This document shows, piece by piece, positions 1-10,756 of a stretch of DNA of 64,000 nucleotides. A model generated the notes under the pieces. That model had not been told where the DNA came from, made no database searches, and worked only from the letters and a program-made list of their open reading frames with translations. This DNA comes from Myrmaecium sp. VS I D KN 1 (taxonomy: Eukaryota > Ascomycota > Dothideomycetes > Valsariales > Valsariaceae). The DNA lies in NCBI GenBank assembly GCA_019775845.1, contig JADQAV010000030.1, positions 1 through 64,000 on the forward strand, read 5' to 3'. The translations under genes and the position numbers were made by a program. Positions within the stretch are counted from its first letter, which is position 1. Each line of letters starts with the position of its first letter.

Positions 1-31
1 CCCTAACCCTAACCCTAACCCTAACCCTAAC
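1..31. repeat. Telomere repeat (CCCTAA)n, chromosome left end
   Basis: Five tandem copies of CCCTAA start at base 1 and run into unique sequence at about base 32. This is the C-rich strand of the TTAGGG telomere repeat used by most filamentous ascomycetes, and its orientation shows that base 1 is the chromosome end. The array is short, probably because the assembly was trimmed. Confidence 0.97.
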
Positions 32-1590
32 GATATCAGCACACTAGATCAGTTCCCGGTTGCTTCAGCAGATAACGCGCTAGTCACTGAAGATACGGAA
101 GCACCATGGCGCGTAATAGAGAGAGAGAGGTCTATCAGTAAACTACATGTCGATACAGGATACAGCCTCGCACTCTTCTCATCCGCTAGGTTAAACATTT
201 ACATCTTACCTCAGCGATCTCAGACCTCCCCTTTCCTTACGCAGGAACGACAGGCCTGATTAGTCGTCTGAGCTTCATAGAGGTAAATTCACAACGACGT
301 ACGACACGAACAACACACGCAGAAGAAGTAAAGAAAAGAAAAAAAGAAGGACAGGTGATGTAACCTCACCCTCACCCGACCAGGCATCCAGGCTAATCCT
401 TTCAGCCCGTCTAATCCTCACCAGCCCAGCCCAGCCCAGCCCATAGTGGAGCTTCCAGAAAAACCGCGAAAAAAAGAGGACGAAAAGATAAAAGCGCATA
501 TACTTCCCTATCAGGCAGTCGGCGCGACATTAAGCGAGACGGAGCGCACACAGGAGCGAAAATTAGTCAGACGCGGGGAGTGGAGGGATTACGTGGGGTA
601 AAGCCGGCCGTGCGAGATGGCGGTGTGCCGACATGCCGTAGGCCGGAGGCCGAAGGCATGAGGCCTGAGGCCTGAGGCAGGCTGGGGGCTGGGGTGGGAT
701 GATGCAGGTGGTCGGGTGTGTCCGGGTTTAAACCCTCAGGCATACCCTGCACCCCTGCACCCTCAGGCACCATCTCCCGGTGGCGCCAGCCCGCCAGCCG
801 CACCCGGCATCCGACGAGCCGATCGTGGCGGGCGGGAGTTCCCTGACCACGCCGTGATTGGTGGGACGCACGTTGGTGTTAGTCATTAGTAATTCCCATC
901 CCGGGGACGGTTGGATGTGGGATGAGGTGGGTCTGAGGGATAGCGGGAGGGAGGATAGGTTGCTGGATTGCGGAGTGCGTCCGGGCGTGCTGGGCGGAGA
1001 GCGTACGAGATGCGATGTGTCAGTTATCGTGTGAATACACATACAATAGGTGAGGAGATGGATCCTGGTGGTTTTGCGTGCCTGATGGATGGGATGTTCT
1101 GCATAGGTACGATGGAACGCCTCTCCCGGGAGGGAAGGATTGCTGACGGGAAGCGGTTTGGATCGGCGTTTCCGCCACTGGTAGTAGGGGTTTGTATGGA
1201 TGGCGGCAAGGCTTCATCCCACCGGCGTGAGTAGTGGTATATAGTAATTATCGTCATTCCGATTACCTCACCCACCCAACCCGCCTACCTTACCCGACTT
1301 TGGCTTTCGCTTGGGGGCGGCTTTGCTTCTTCTTCGTCTCTTCGTCTCCTCTTCGTCCTTCTCTCTCTCTCTTCTCTTCTTTTTCTTCTTCATTCATACA
1401 TTCTCCTCTCTTTTCGAATTCACACATCCTCGTCTCTCCACACGCGTTCTCCGCCTCGACCATCTTACCTCCACATTCACACTCACCTCCCATCAACCTC
1501 CCTCTACTGCGCCAGACGTCTTCTCTGCGGCTCTCGCCCGCTCCTCCTCCCCAGGCAGAGCACCGTTCACATCCAACCTCCACTCCCACC
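32..1590. other. Subtelomeric non-coding region
   Basis: I see no credible gene here. Open frames are short and lack recognisable domains. The stretch holds a CAGCC microsatellite (about 419-442) and a GCCTGAGG-type short repeat (about 640-690, with related CCTCAGGCA words near 735 and 768). A CT-rich leader (about 1320-1580) lies directly upstream of the first transporter gene and probably forms its promoter and 5' UTR. No TLH-type telomere-linked helicase is visible. Confidence 0.6.
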
Positions 1591-3114
1591 ATGGCAGACC
1601 GAACCACCAACGACACCATCACACCGACGACGCACGACAATGTCAGCACGAAGAAACCTACCTCCACCGACAAACATGAGGCCACGATACCCTCAGACAA
1701 GCACGAGGCCATGCTGCCATCCTACACACCCACCGACGACGGCTACGGCATCGAAGTCGCCGGCGGCGAGACCTCCGAACTCCGCGAACGTCAAATCGAC
1801 CTGGAAAAGCAAAAAGCGGCCGAAGGCAACGCGCGCTTCCACCGACTCGGCTGGAAGCGACTCACAATCATCCTGATCGTCGAAGCGATCGCGCTGGGGG
1901 CGTTGAGCGTACCCGCAGCATTCGCCGCGCTGGGCATGGTCGCCGGAACGATCTGCTGCGTCGGCATCGGGCTGCTGGCCATCTACACCTCGTACGTCGT
2001 CGGACAGGTGAAGCTGAAGTACCCCTTCGTCTCGCACTACGCCGACGCAGGCCGACTACTGGGCGGACGATGGGGATACGAGATCGTGGGCGCCATGTTC
2101 GTCCTGCAGCTCACCTTCCTCGTCGGCTCGCACACGCTGACGGGGACGATCGCGTTCGGCAACCTCACCTCCGACGGCACCTGCTCGCTCGTCTTCGGCG
2201 TCGTCTCCGCCATCCTGCTCCTCCTCCTCGCCATCCCACCCTCCTTCACCGAGATGGCCATCCTGGGGTACATCGACTTCATCTCCATCATCGCCGCCAT
2301 CGGCATCACCATCATCGCAACCGGAATCCAGCACACCTCCTCCTCCTCCTCCAGCCTCACCACCACCACCAGCGCCTCCTCCGAATGGTCCGCCTGGCCG
2401 CCCGCCAACCTCAGCTTCTCCAGCGCCTTCATCGCCATCACCAACCTCGTCTTCGCCTACTCCTTCGCAGTCTGCCAATTTAGCTTCATGGACGAAATGC
2501 ACACGCCAGCCGACTTCACAAAGTCCATCTGGGCGCTCGGCATCATCGAAATCATCATCTACACCATCACGGGGGCCGTAATCTACGCCTTCGTCGGTCC
2601 CGACGTCGCCTCCCCCGCGCTGCTCAGCGCCGGGACGACAGTCTCCAAAGTCGCGTTCGGCGTCGCCCTCCCGGTGATCTTCATCTCCGGCGCCATCAAC
2701 ACCACCACCGTCGCGCGCTACATCCACGGCCGCATCTACGCCGGGCACGTCAACCGGTTCATCAACACGGCGGGCGGGTGGACGAGCTGGCTAGCCCTCA
2801 TCTCCGGTATCACGCTCATCGCGTGGGTCATCGCCGAAGCGATCCCCTTCTTCTCCGATCTGCTCAGCATCATGAGCTCCCTCTTTATCAGCGGGTTTTC
2901 GTTCTACCTACCGGCGTTGTTTTGGTTTTGCCTCATTAAGGAGGGACACTGGTGGGAGCGGAGGAATTTACCCCTGGCGATGCTGAATGCGGGGTGCTTT
3001 CTGGTCGGCATGGTGGTGTTGGGCGCGGGCACGTATGCGAGTGTTAAGGATATCATGGATCAGTATGATTTAGGCACGGTGCGGAGTCCGTTTACTTGTG
3101 CGCCGATTTCGTAG
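1591..3114 (+). CDS. Amino acid transporter, Aa_trans family (MTR/neutral amino acid type)
   Basis: This is a single-exon gene for a 507-residue polytopic membrane protein that likely imports neutral or aromatic amino acids across the plasma membrane. About 85 hydrophilic residues precede the first membrane segment (residues about 91-115, starting LTIILIVEAIALGALSVP), which carries the G-x-L-S-x-P signature of the AAAP/Aa_trans superfamily. Roughly ten further hydrophobic segments follow, ending with a short tail. The open frame continues upstream to 1234 without an ATG; I chose the ATG at 1591 because it lies in a CCACCATGG context and the upstream residues are low-complexity. Closest known relatives are Neurospora MTR and the fungal N amino acid transport system proteins. 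A loop of Ser/Thr repeats (about 2336-2380) looks lineage-specific. Substrate is not predictable from sequence alone. Confidence 0.88.
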   Translation: MADRTTNDTITPTTHDNVSTKKPTSTDKHEATIPSDKHEAMLPSYTPTDDGYGIEVAGGETSELRERQIDLEKQKAAEGNARFHRLGWKRLTIILIVEAIALGALSVPAAFAALGMVAGTICCVGIGLLAIYTSYVVGQVKLKYPFVSHYADAGRLLGGRWGYEIVGAMFVLQLTFLVGSHTLTGTIAFGNLTSDGTCSLVFGVVSAILLLLLAIPPSFTEMAILGYIDFISIIAAIGITIIATGIQHTSSSSSSLTTTTSASSEWSAWPPANLSFSSAFIAITNLVFAYSFAVCQFSFMDEMHTPADFTKSIWALGIIEIIIYTITGAVIYAFVGPDVASPALLSAGTTVSKVAFGVALPVIFISGAINTTTVARYIHGRIYAGHVNRFINTAGGWTSWLALISGITLIAWVIAEAIPFFSDLLSIMSSLFISGFSFYLPALFWFCLIKEGHWWERRNLPLAMLNAGCFLVGMVVLGAGTYASVKDIMDQYDLGTVRSPFTCAPIS

Positions 3115-3152
3115 GCTGGGTATGAAGGGGAGGGGGGTTTTTTTGTGCTTTG

Positions 3153-3278
3153 TGTGGGTTTGTAGATTAGAGGTAGAAGCAAGCGGATTTGTTTTCTATG
3201 GAGTGCTCTGTTACATACTCTCCCTTTTTTGTGGTTTTTTTGTGGGTTTGTAGATATGAGGTAGAAGCAAGCGGATTT
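3153..3278. repeat. 89-bp direct duplication after the transporter gene
   Basis: A 37-base block beginning GTGGGTTTGTAGAT at 3153 recurs at 3242 with only a couple of differences, offset by 89 bases. It lies just past the stop codon at 3114, so it probably duplicates part of the 3' UTR. Confidence 0.75.
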
Positions 3279-3379
3279 CTTCTCACCAGAATGCTTTACT
3301 GCCGTTGTATTATGTCACATCTTCTGCCAGACGTGAAAAAAAAGACTTCCCCTATCCCCTCGCAAAACGTGCACAGGCG

Positions 3380-4620
3380 GTAGAGAAAAGGCGTTACTAA
3401 TCTCTCCAGTACAGCGCGGTTCTCGTATCCCGTTCTACCGACCGACGGTTTCTATCTCTTCTCTCACGTCCTGCCGAGCGCGTATACGTGGAGCAGGACG
3501 GCGACGCTAATGCACCTAATTCCCGGGTGCTTTGTTATACTTATATCGTGTTATATACTCCTTTTCAGGAGGCGTAAGATAAAGCGTGCTGCAATCTCTC
3601 TAACTCGCGTCTAGTATAGGCGCATAGCACAGCATCGTAGATCTCCCTCTTTAGACCTTTAAGTCCTGTTCTTCTACCTATCCCATACTTTTCCCGGCGT
3701 TATAAGAGAAAACGTCCTTAAACTTATTTCTAGTATAGGCGCAGAGTATTACGATACGGATCTTAGTCCTTTAACTCCGATTCTTTTACCTATCCTATGC
3801 TCTGTATTCCCGGGGCAAAGGAAAGAAAATTTCTAGATCTATTTTTCGTCGCCGATAGCGTATAGTATAGCGTCGTAGATTCCGCTCCGGTGGTTTACTA
3901 CTCCGGTATGCTGCTATACCGCTATTCTTTTAGTAGGGAAAGTCCGTATCCGTACTCTTCTTTCCTCTTCGATAGTTCGACGGTAGTAATAAGCTAGGGT
4001 AAGAAAATACTTTAAATATAAACTTCTTATACTTCCTTAAGGTAGATCCGGTTAGCTTTATACGAGGAACCTCGTAATAAATAGTTATTTCTTTCTTCTC
4101 CTTTCCCTTCTATCCGAGTCTTCGGATACTTATACTGCCGCAACTTGCAGTATCGCATACTTAAGGAATAAAGAAATATTTACTACACCGGTAAAGTTCA
4201 GCAGCTAGGACCCGTTGCTAGTAAATATAGTTACCTACGGGGTAGAGCTCTTACTACCTAGCGGGCACGTCTTCATCCTACCTATGCTGGAGCAGAGAGG
4301 AGGGTTATATCTAGTAGCCTATTTATTTTGAATAATAAGTGGCCAGCCGTAAGACGAAAGATAAGAGGTTTACTATCTTCCTAATCCGCTATATTCTTTA
4401 TAGCTAGAATAGGAGCAGCACCTCGTTATCTATTCATCGCTGAAGTTTATACAACCTGAAATCCTTGCGGATAGATTAGTTCGTCCAGTAGACCATGTAT
4501 CGCTCTCGTGCTCCCCGATAATAGGAAGGAATCTCTACGCATATAAGATAGGGAAAGAAAACCCCTTCTCCTTATGGGGGGGTCGAAATCACTCAGATCA
4601 CCTCGTATACGACGGATCCA
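3380..4620. repeat. RIP-like decayed repetitive DNA
   Basis: This stretch is AT-rich and full of TA steps and stop codons in all frames. An internal tandem pair is visible: a block starting TAGTATAGGCGCA near 3613 recurs near 3732, about 119 bases later, and both copies continue with TTCTTxTACCTATCC. No protein similarity can be read. It looks like an old repeat eroded by C-to-T changes; the family is not identifiable. Confidence 0.5.
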
Positions 4621-4622
4621 AG

Positions 4623-4703
4623 GGTGCGTAGCCGAGAGGCTGACTCCTTTACTAGGAAGCTAACTGTGAGCATTCGAGATTCAAACACTCGGTGGCATCT
4701 GCT
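4623..4703 (+). pseudogene. tRNA-like remnant (Ser-type), decayed
   Basis: The sequence contains TAGCCGAGAGG, which fits the polymerase III A-box consensus TRGYNNARNNG and can form a GCC/GGC D-stem. About 45 bases later CGAGATTCAAACACTCG resembles a T-arm with a degraded B box. The order and spacing recall a class II tRNA-Ser or tRNA-Leu, but acceptor and anticodon stems do not pair well. It could be a RIP-damaged tRNA gene or the head of a tRNA-derived SINE. Confidence 0.3.
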
Positions 4704-5179
4704 GGCTTAAGGTGTGAATGCTCTTCCTTTCCTGTCTACTGCAAAACCATGCGATGATATCCCACGGATCAACACCCCACCTTAAAGCTGGTATGGGATG
4801 GAGCAAACGGAACGTCCGTGGGAAACTGAGACGCTACAGTTGAAGACAGTACCGTTTCTTCATCTCTGCGATGCTGAGTACATTCTTGGGATCCTAGGAC
4901 AGCGTAAATTATATAGACAATCTGCATATTCACTGTATTCACCGATTCACGACACGCGCGTCCGCTCTCCGTCACTATGCAACACCGCGATCCGAAGCTA
5001 TTGAAGACGAAACAGCTCTTACGAGGCAGCTACAGTCGCATCACATGCTTTGTCCAACCCCGTCCCGATAGAGTGAACTCAATTCAACTCTCCCTCTCGA
5101 TCACCCACACATCCACCAGCCCACACCAAGTCCAGCTCCAACAACCCATCCCATCCCTCCACAACCCACCCGTCCCCCA
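4704..5179. other. Intergenic region downstream of the CE5-like gene
   Basis: I see no gene. The last ~200 bases before 5180 probably contain the 3' UTR of the minus-strand esterase-like gene. Confidence 0.45.
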
Positions 5180-6085
5180 TCACGCATTCCCATCCGAATG
5201 CACAAACTCCAACCCCTGCGTCCTCCTCTGCAAAAACCCCACCACCTTCCCCCCATACTCCGCCGCATACCCCTCATGCGTCGTCACATCCGCCCCATCA
5301 CAACAAAACGGATCCTCCGCATCGCAGTAGGACTGCATCTTCGCCGTCGACGACGCGCAGGTTTCACTGGTGGAAGTCGTTCTAGCAGCAAACTACATAT
5401 CATCAGCCAAACGATCCAGAGGGACGGAAAAGGGTGATGACTGACTCCCGAGCCAGCGCAGGTGCCGACGTTGAACGAGTCCCCCACCGTGCGCCGCGGG
5501 TCGCCGAGGAGGATGGCGGCTTGGATTTGCTTCACGGCGGCGGCGGAGAAGGGGGTGCTGGTGCTGGTTAACGTAGCGTTGGCGTCGGGACCACCGCAGA
5601 GGGCGTCGTTGACGACTTGTGCGCCCTGCGTTCATCGATCAGCCTCCCTCTTTTCCTTTTTCTTCTTCGTCTGCTTCCAAGCGCCTTACCTGCGCATACC
5701 CCACCAGCACAATCTGCGCCTTCGGACAGCTGGCCGCATAGTCATTCACCGCAGTCGCCAGGGCGTCGACGCCCTGGAGGGTGGCATTGGCGTAGGTCAA
5801 GCCGGCGCAGGTACCCGTGAAGCCGTTGCAGGCCGGGTAGATGAGCGCTTCGGCGGTGATGTCGGTGAAGGTGGTGAGGAGCCGGCTGATGAGGGTGCTG
5901 GACAGGCCGAGGCTGGTTGGGTCGTCGGTTTCGCGGGCGATGATCGTGTGGATGGTGGAGCAGGTGGTGGTGGAGGATGTGCTGGCGCGGCGGTGGAGGG
6001 AGAGGAGGGTGAAGGGCGTGCTGATGACGGTGTGGGTGAGGAGGCTGAGGGTGAGGAGGGTGGTGATGGGTGGGAGGGTTGGCAT
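5180..6085 (-). CDS. Secreted CE5 cutinase/acetylxylan-esterase-like protein, nucleophile Ser replaced by Ala
   Basis: There are three exons (6085-5690, 5625-5446, 5338-5180) separated by introns of 64 and 107 nt, with phase 0 at both joins, giving 244 residues. A hydrophobic signal peptide (residues 1 to about 22) implies secretion. The fold signature of carbohydrate esterase family 5 is clear: a CSTIHTIIARETDDP block, paired cysteines, the elbow strand IVLVGYAQG, then CxGPDAN, and the C-terminal C-D-x-x-D-P-x-C ... H-E-G-Y block. In active CE5 enzymes the elbow reads G-Y-S-Q-G; here codon 131 is GCG (Ala). The catalytic Asp (D201) and His (H213) are both present. The product may therefore be a non-catalytic wall- or glycan-binding derivative, or the Ala may reflect a base error. 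The second intron uses a GTCAGT donor and its acceptor is less certain. Confidence 0.8.
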
Positions 6086-7640
6086 GGTGGAGGATTAGGA
6101 TTATACGGGCCAGCCGTGGAGGAGGAAGGAAGGAAGGAAGAGTGAATTAAAGAAGATGGAGTTCTTGCGTGATGCGCGATCGTTGCCGCTCTTCGATAGA
6201 TATACATCGTGTATCTGTAGATGGCGTCGTGATGCTGGGGTTTGGCGGTTTCAGCGTCTCCAGGGGGTGTATCATTGGTGTTGCAGCCGCCCATACTCGA
6301 CTATCAAAGATCTGTCTCGGATGCGAGCCACTCATGCTATTCACAACTTCACAGAAATACTGACACGGCTTTTTTCAGTGGAAGATATGGTATGGTTGAT
6401 GATCGGTGATGTATAGTTACCGGCGTAGAAAGATGTGAACTCTTCCGTAATCCTTCCTTAACACCACGCGCCCTCAGCGCTCCAGATACCTCCGTGTACC
6501 GCCATAACCCCCCAGAAAGTGCAAAAGTGACATGCAACTCCATCAAGCCGAACAGTAAGGTTGGTGAGCCAGGATAGCGAACAGGTTCCATCCGTGTCGC
6601 ACATCAGCCGTCGATCAAACACAGTCTAGGATGTAGATCCACCAAACCCTCCTAGGTAGTCTTCGGCCTATAGATGGCGAACAAGAGAACCCTAAAAATA
6701 AGCCTATTTACATGGTCCAGCTGCATGGCACTGTGAGCATGAGCCTGCATGTGTTTATGAAGGAAATTCACAACTTCAGGGATGGCAATGGATGGGCCTA
6801 GACGATGATTTCGGACTCTTCCTTGTTACCAGATACAAACAGGACGGTGATATTCGCTTGAACAAGAGGAGCAGGAATTATATTCTGAATGTAGCTGGCA
6901 TAGGGCGCACGGCAGTGCCTGCAGCGTGAACGGAACGAGTCCCAGCCAGGTATGCATATATAGTATGTAAGGACAGCCTGCGTGACGGTCTGCGTAAGTA
7001 AGGGAGTAGTAAACGGTAAGGGTACGCATGCAGGATTGCTATCGGGATGTGGAGGATGAGTAGTCACCTACTAGAATACTCCGCAGTCGACCATAAGTAG
7101 CGCTCTGCTTAGGCGATTAAGGAAAACTGATAGCTGCATTAGCGGGAAGCGCCGTTGTGAGGGGTAAGTTACGCATATATAGTGTAGCCCTTCCCGTCAC
7201 TAAGTAATATCTGATATCTGTTCTGGAAAGAATCAACAGTCCTTACCCGCTCCTAACCTATCTCCGGTTAAATAATATAATATAATATCTTATCTTTTGA
7301 CGCAGTAATATTTCTACTCGAAGGTAATCCTCCAGTGCTGTTCACCTTACAGAGAGGCTCTGCTTAATTCCACTATAGCATCCCGATACCAGGTACTTAG
7401 TAGTTGCTACAGCTACTGAAGTCTGCGTATAGAAGTGGAAAAAACCTAGTACAAGCCCCGAGCGGTCGATAGGTAGGGGAAGTAATAGTAGATACGAAAG
7501 ACCTGAATATGTGAGCTTACTCGCCAACACTATTTTCAAAGTTACTATATATTTATATCTCACAGACGATATAAGCGGACTTCTCTATTTAACCACTAGT
7601 CAGATGCTTTTTCTTAAAGGCTCAGTTCCACGGTTCGCTT
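6086..7640. other. Intergenic region, partly AT-rich and decayed
   Basis: I see no supported gene. The first ~250 bases are likely the promoter of the minus-strand esterase-like gene. From about 7080 onward TA-rich DNA with frequent stops resembles RIP-eroded sequence. Confidence 0.45.
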
Positions 7641-8190
7641 CGACTCAAAAGTAAAGTTTATCTCAGCTGCCACGAGAGCTTGAAACGGGCCATCCCGAGT
7701 AAGACAGATTGTGAAATAAGCAAATGTAAAATGCAATAGATACTCCCGCACACCATCTCCCCTTCATAACTCATCACATCCTCCACAGCCCTCAGAGGGA
7801 ACCCCAACCTCTTCAGCCTCGCCGTGTTTTTCCTACCAATGCCGCTTTCGCACTCGGCGCCCCGGGGACCCCGGCGTAAGAGCTAGGCTATAAACAGCAT
7901 TACCGCGCTCACCTTAGGTAGCGTGAACCTGCGGGGTAACTCCTTAGGTAGTGTCTAGCTTAGCAGCTTAGCATCGCCGGCTTTGAAACTATATCAAAAT
8001 AGACGTCGGCGTGTCCAGCCCTGGACAACGTTTTGAAGCCGCTCCAAGTAATCGCCGGCCTAAAGTAGCTCAGAGGGGCGCCAGAAAGCGGCGGTAAAAT
8101 CCCAATTTTCTTTCTCGACAAAAGCCTTCGACATGTCCAGCAAGCGGATAATAGGTCGGTCGGTCTCTAACACTCCCTTTCTATCGTAAA
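7641..8190 (-). pseudogene. RIP-eroded protein-coding remnant, family unknown
   Basis: Read on the minus strand from about 8190 down to 7641, one reading frame stays protein-like for roughly 175 codons, interrupted by a handful of TAG/TGA codons. The stops are of the kind expected when CAG or TGG codons undergo C-to-T change. Readable islands include RLLDMSKAFVEKENWDFTAA, GDYLERLQNVVQGW and RLKRLGFPLRAVEDVMSYEG. I do not recognise the family. The frame becomes uncertain upstream of about 8190, so the 5' part is lost or out of frame. There is no sign of neighbouring transposon ends. Confidence 0.45.
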
Positions 8191-8387
8191 ATCCCGACTA
8201 GCGCGGCAAATACCTGCTGAACTACGGTACCGCTGGTTCGTCTGTAAGTACCGGTACCACCTGATAGTCGGCCGGTGCATGGGGAACTGGACGACCGACC
8301 GTATATACTCAGGCATCTTAGGCTGCTCGCTGACTTGCATGTGAACGGCGTACAGGAGGTGATGCGGTGGTGGAGTAGTTGTGGAGG

Positions 8388-8408
8388 ATATATATATATA
8401 TATATATA
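8388..8408. repeat. (AT)n microsatellite
   Basis: Ten and a half AT dinucleotides form a simple repeat about 210 bases beyond the stop of the vacuolar transporter gene, in the intergenic spacer. Confidence 0.9.
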
Positions 8409-8617
8409 CGTACATAGAATATAAGCTGGAGCGCACGACCTACGAGTCCGACGGAGAGAAATGCGAAGGAGAAGGGGTAAAGGAGGAATGAGGAAATGAG
8501 GATGGTAGAAAGGTAAAACACATGGTGGAAAAAATGCAGTATAAAAATCGAATCACGAAGAAACCAACCGACAGAACTCCAAGCAGAAGTATTTCTTCCG
8601 ACTCCTCCCTCTCCACC

Positions 8618-10369
8618 TCACCACCCCAACCACTCCCTCCCCACCATCCCCGCACTAAACCCCATCGCCAGCACCCCCAACCCCACCACCATCGCATCAC
8701 CCACCTTCTCCCAGGGCTTCCGCGCAACCGCCTTCCAATGGAGCAAGGGGGGATAAACATATACCAACGGCACACAAGCCAGGGCACCAATGAGAGCAAC
8801 AAACTTATCCAAATCCGCCGCTCCCAAGACCGCAACCAAGGCACAAAAACTAATAAGCGCCGCCCGGAACGCATTTTTCCGCCACTTAACCGCAGGATCC
8901 AACTTACCATACGCCGAGGCGGGGAAAAGGCGGGTTTCCGCAATGCGCAGGGCGGGGAAGAGCTGGACGGGGGTGCCGAGGAGGACGGCGAGGGCGTAGA
9001 GGAGCTGGACGGCGTTGACGAGGGGGGAGTCCTGGGGGAAGTTGGAGATGACCTCGACGCGGGTGGCGGTGCCGAAGACGGCGTAGCAGAGGGCGCCGAC
9101 GGCGGTGAAGATGCAGGTGATGAGGAGCATGACGGCGAGGAGGAGGGCGGGGAAGCGGTGTGGGGCGGCCATGCTGGATTGGATGGGTAGGATGAGGCCG
9201 ATGCCTTCGAAGGTGAAGATGGCGCTGCCCAGGGTGAGGGGATAGGAGGTTGGGTTGAAGAGGGTGACGGTTGGGGAGGGTCCCTGCGTGCGTAGGGCGT
9301 GGATGGTGTAGGTGTAGATGTAGGCGAGGCCGAGGAGGATGAAGGCGTCGGCGACGAGGGCGGCGGGGCCGAGCTTGCCGATGTGACGGATGAGGGCGAG
9401 GGGGATGAGGACGGTGAGTTGGAGGAGGATGAGGGTGGTGGTGGAGAGCGGGGGGCCGGAGAGGGCGGTCAGCACCGCGCCCGCGTTCTCGGCCGTGAAG
9501 ATGATGCCCGCGCACACGAAGCCGAGTTGGGAGATGAAGATGGAGAAGAGGATGAGGGTTTTGAATCGGGGGCCGAAGACGGCCTCGCCGATCTCGCCGT
9601 ATCCTGGCCGTTGCACCGCGCGTCGGCAGGAGAGGAGGAGGTGGAAGCAGAGAGTGCTGACCAAGCTGACGGCGATCAGCGTGAGGGAGGAGAAGAGGAT
9701 GCCGCCGTTGCGGAAGGCCTTGGGCAGGAACATGATGCCGGTGCCGATGAAGGCCTTGAGGAGGGTGAAGAAGGACTTGGTCATGCCGGCCTGGCCTTGC
9801 GGTCGGATAGAGCGCTTGGTGCTGCGACGCGGGTGCAGGAGTGGTCGTCGCTCCCCGGGTACTTCCTCTTCCTCCTCCTCAATCGCACTCTCATCCTCAT
9901 CCGACTCCGCCAGATCCTCACCAGCAAAGGATCCATACAAATCCAGAAAAGAAATGAAGTTATCCGTAATCGGCCGTGTAACATCCTGAAAAATGCTCGG
10001 CCTTCGCTGGATCAAAAACTGCCGTCGGAAGCCCCCGGGTGTCTGCTGCTCGCCGGCCGGAATCGCATGGTCCGGGAGCGGGAAGTCGTCCGGCGGCGGC
10101 ACGGTCGGGTGGGCGAAGGTAGCCGTCCGGCGGAGCTGCTTCGGCTTCGCTTGGATCCGAAACATGTCCCGGTGGATGTCGCCGCCTTGGAGCTGGAGGG
10201 AGGACTCGGGCGCGTCGGAGGCGGAGGCGGCGGCGGCGGAGGCCTGCTCGTTGGTTCCGCTCGTCACCACTTCTGGCCCGGCGGAGTAGCCTTCAGGGAG
10301 ATGTCGTGAGACGACCTCCGCCTCCCGTGCGAGTTGCTCATGTAGTTGGAGGGCGGGCGCGTCGGCCAT
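8618..10369 (-). CDS. Vacuolar-type amino acid transporter, Aa_trans family (AVT3/AVT4-like)
   Basis: This single-exon gene encodes 583 residues. The first ~195 residues are hydrophilic and include an acidic run (residues about 155-170, SDEDESAIEEEEEE) and a dileucine-type RRPLLHPRR. The membrane domain begins MTKSFFTLLKAFIGTGIMFLP (residues 196-216), where the K-A-F-I-G-T-G-I-M-F-L-P block is the signature of the AVT3/AVT4 and SLC36 branch. About ten further membrane segments follow. Known members export neutral amino acids from the vacuole, and the long acidic N-terminus plus dileucine motif fit vacuolar sorting. The ATG at 10369 is the first in frame with the conserved part. It is only distantly related to the transporter at 1591-3114, so the two are not a recent tandem duplication. 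Confidence 0.88.
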   Translation of the reverse strand: MADAPALQLHEQLAREAEVVSRHLPEGYSAGPEVVTSGTNEQASAAAASASDAPESSLQLQGGDIHRDMFRIQAKPKQLRRTATFAHPTVPPPDDFPLPDHAIPAGEQQTPGGFRRQFLIQRRPSIFQDVTRPITDNFISFLDLYGSFAGEDLAESDEDESAIEEEEEEVPGERRPLLHPRRSTKRSIRPQGQAGMTKSFFTLLKAFIGTGIMFLPKAFRNGGILFSSLTLIAVSLVSTLCFHLLLSCRRAVQRPGYGEIGEAVFGPRFKTLILFSIFISQLGFVCAGIIFTAENAGAVLTALSGPPLSTTTLILLQLTVLIPLALIRHIGKLGPAALVADAFILLGLAYIYTYTIHALRTQGPSPTVTLFNPTSYPLTLGSAIFTFEGIGLILPIQSSMAAPHRFPALLLAVMLLITCIFTAVGALCYAVFGTATRVEVISNFPQDSPLVNAVQLLYALAVLLGTPVQLFPALRIAETRLFPASAYGKLDPAVKWRKNAFRAALISFCALVAVLGAADLDKFVALIGALACVPLVYVYPPLLHWKAVARKPWEKVGDAMVVGLGVLAMGFSAGMVGREWLGW

Positions 10370-10756
10370 ACTGGTGAGGATTGTGGAGGTGTGGAGTTGT
10401 GAATCCGGTACGACTTGCGGGGACGAGGACGGCGACGCGACAGCAATTGAGCGATGGAGAGTGAATTGAAGCGATTGTGAATGGTGGAGTCGCTCTGGAG
10501 TGACTGTGGATAGCCGTGGACGCTGTCAGAGGGCGTGGACGGTGGTGGTTGGAGATAGCGAAGGCATTGTGAGTGTGGAGGAGAGTGGAGGAGAACTGGA
10601 GGTGGCGGTCGTCTCGTCCAACCCGAAGTTGTTGTTTTGGCCGCGGAGGTCGTCGTGGCGGTCTGGCCCGAGGTCGTGGCTGTTTGGTTGATGGTCATGT
10701 GACGTCACCCGTGGATTCTTCGAGATGGGGGGCCATTGGGGGCCTCAGGCGTGAAT

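Noticed and set aside
8904-10309. Long antisense open frames over the AVT-like gene
   Set aside because: They are Arg/Gly/Glu- or Pro/His-rich by-products of GC-rich coding DNA; the minus-strand frame has a clear transporter signature.
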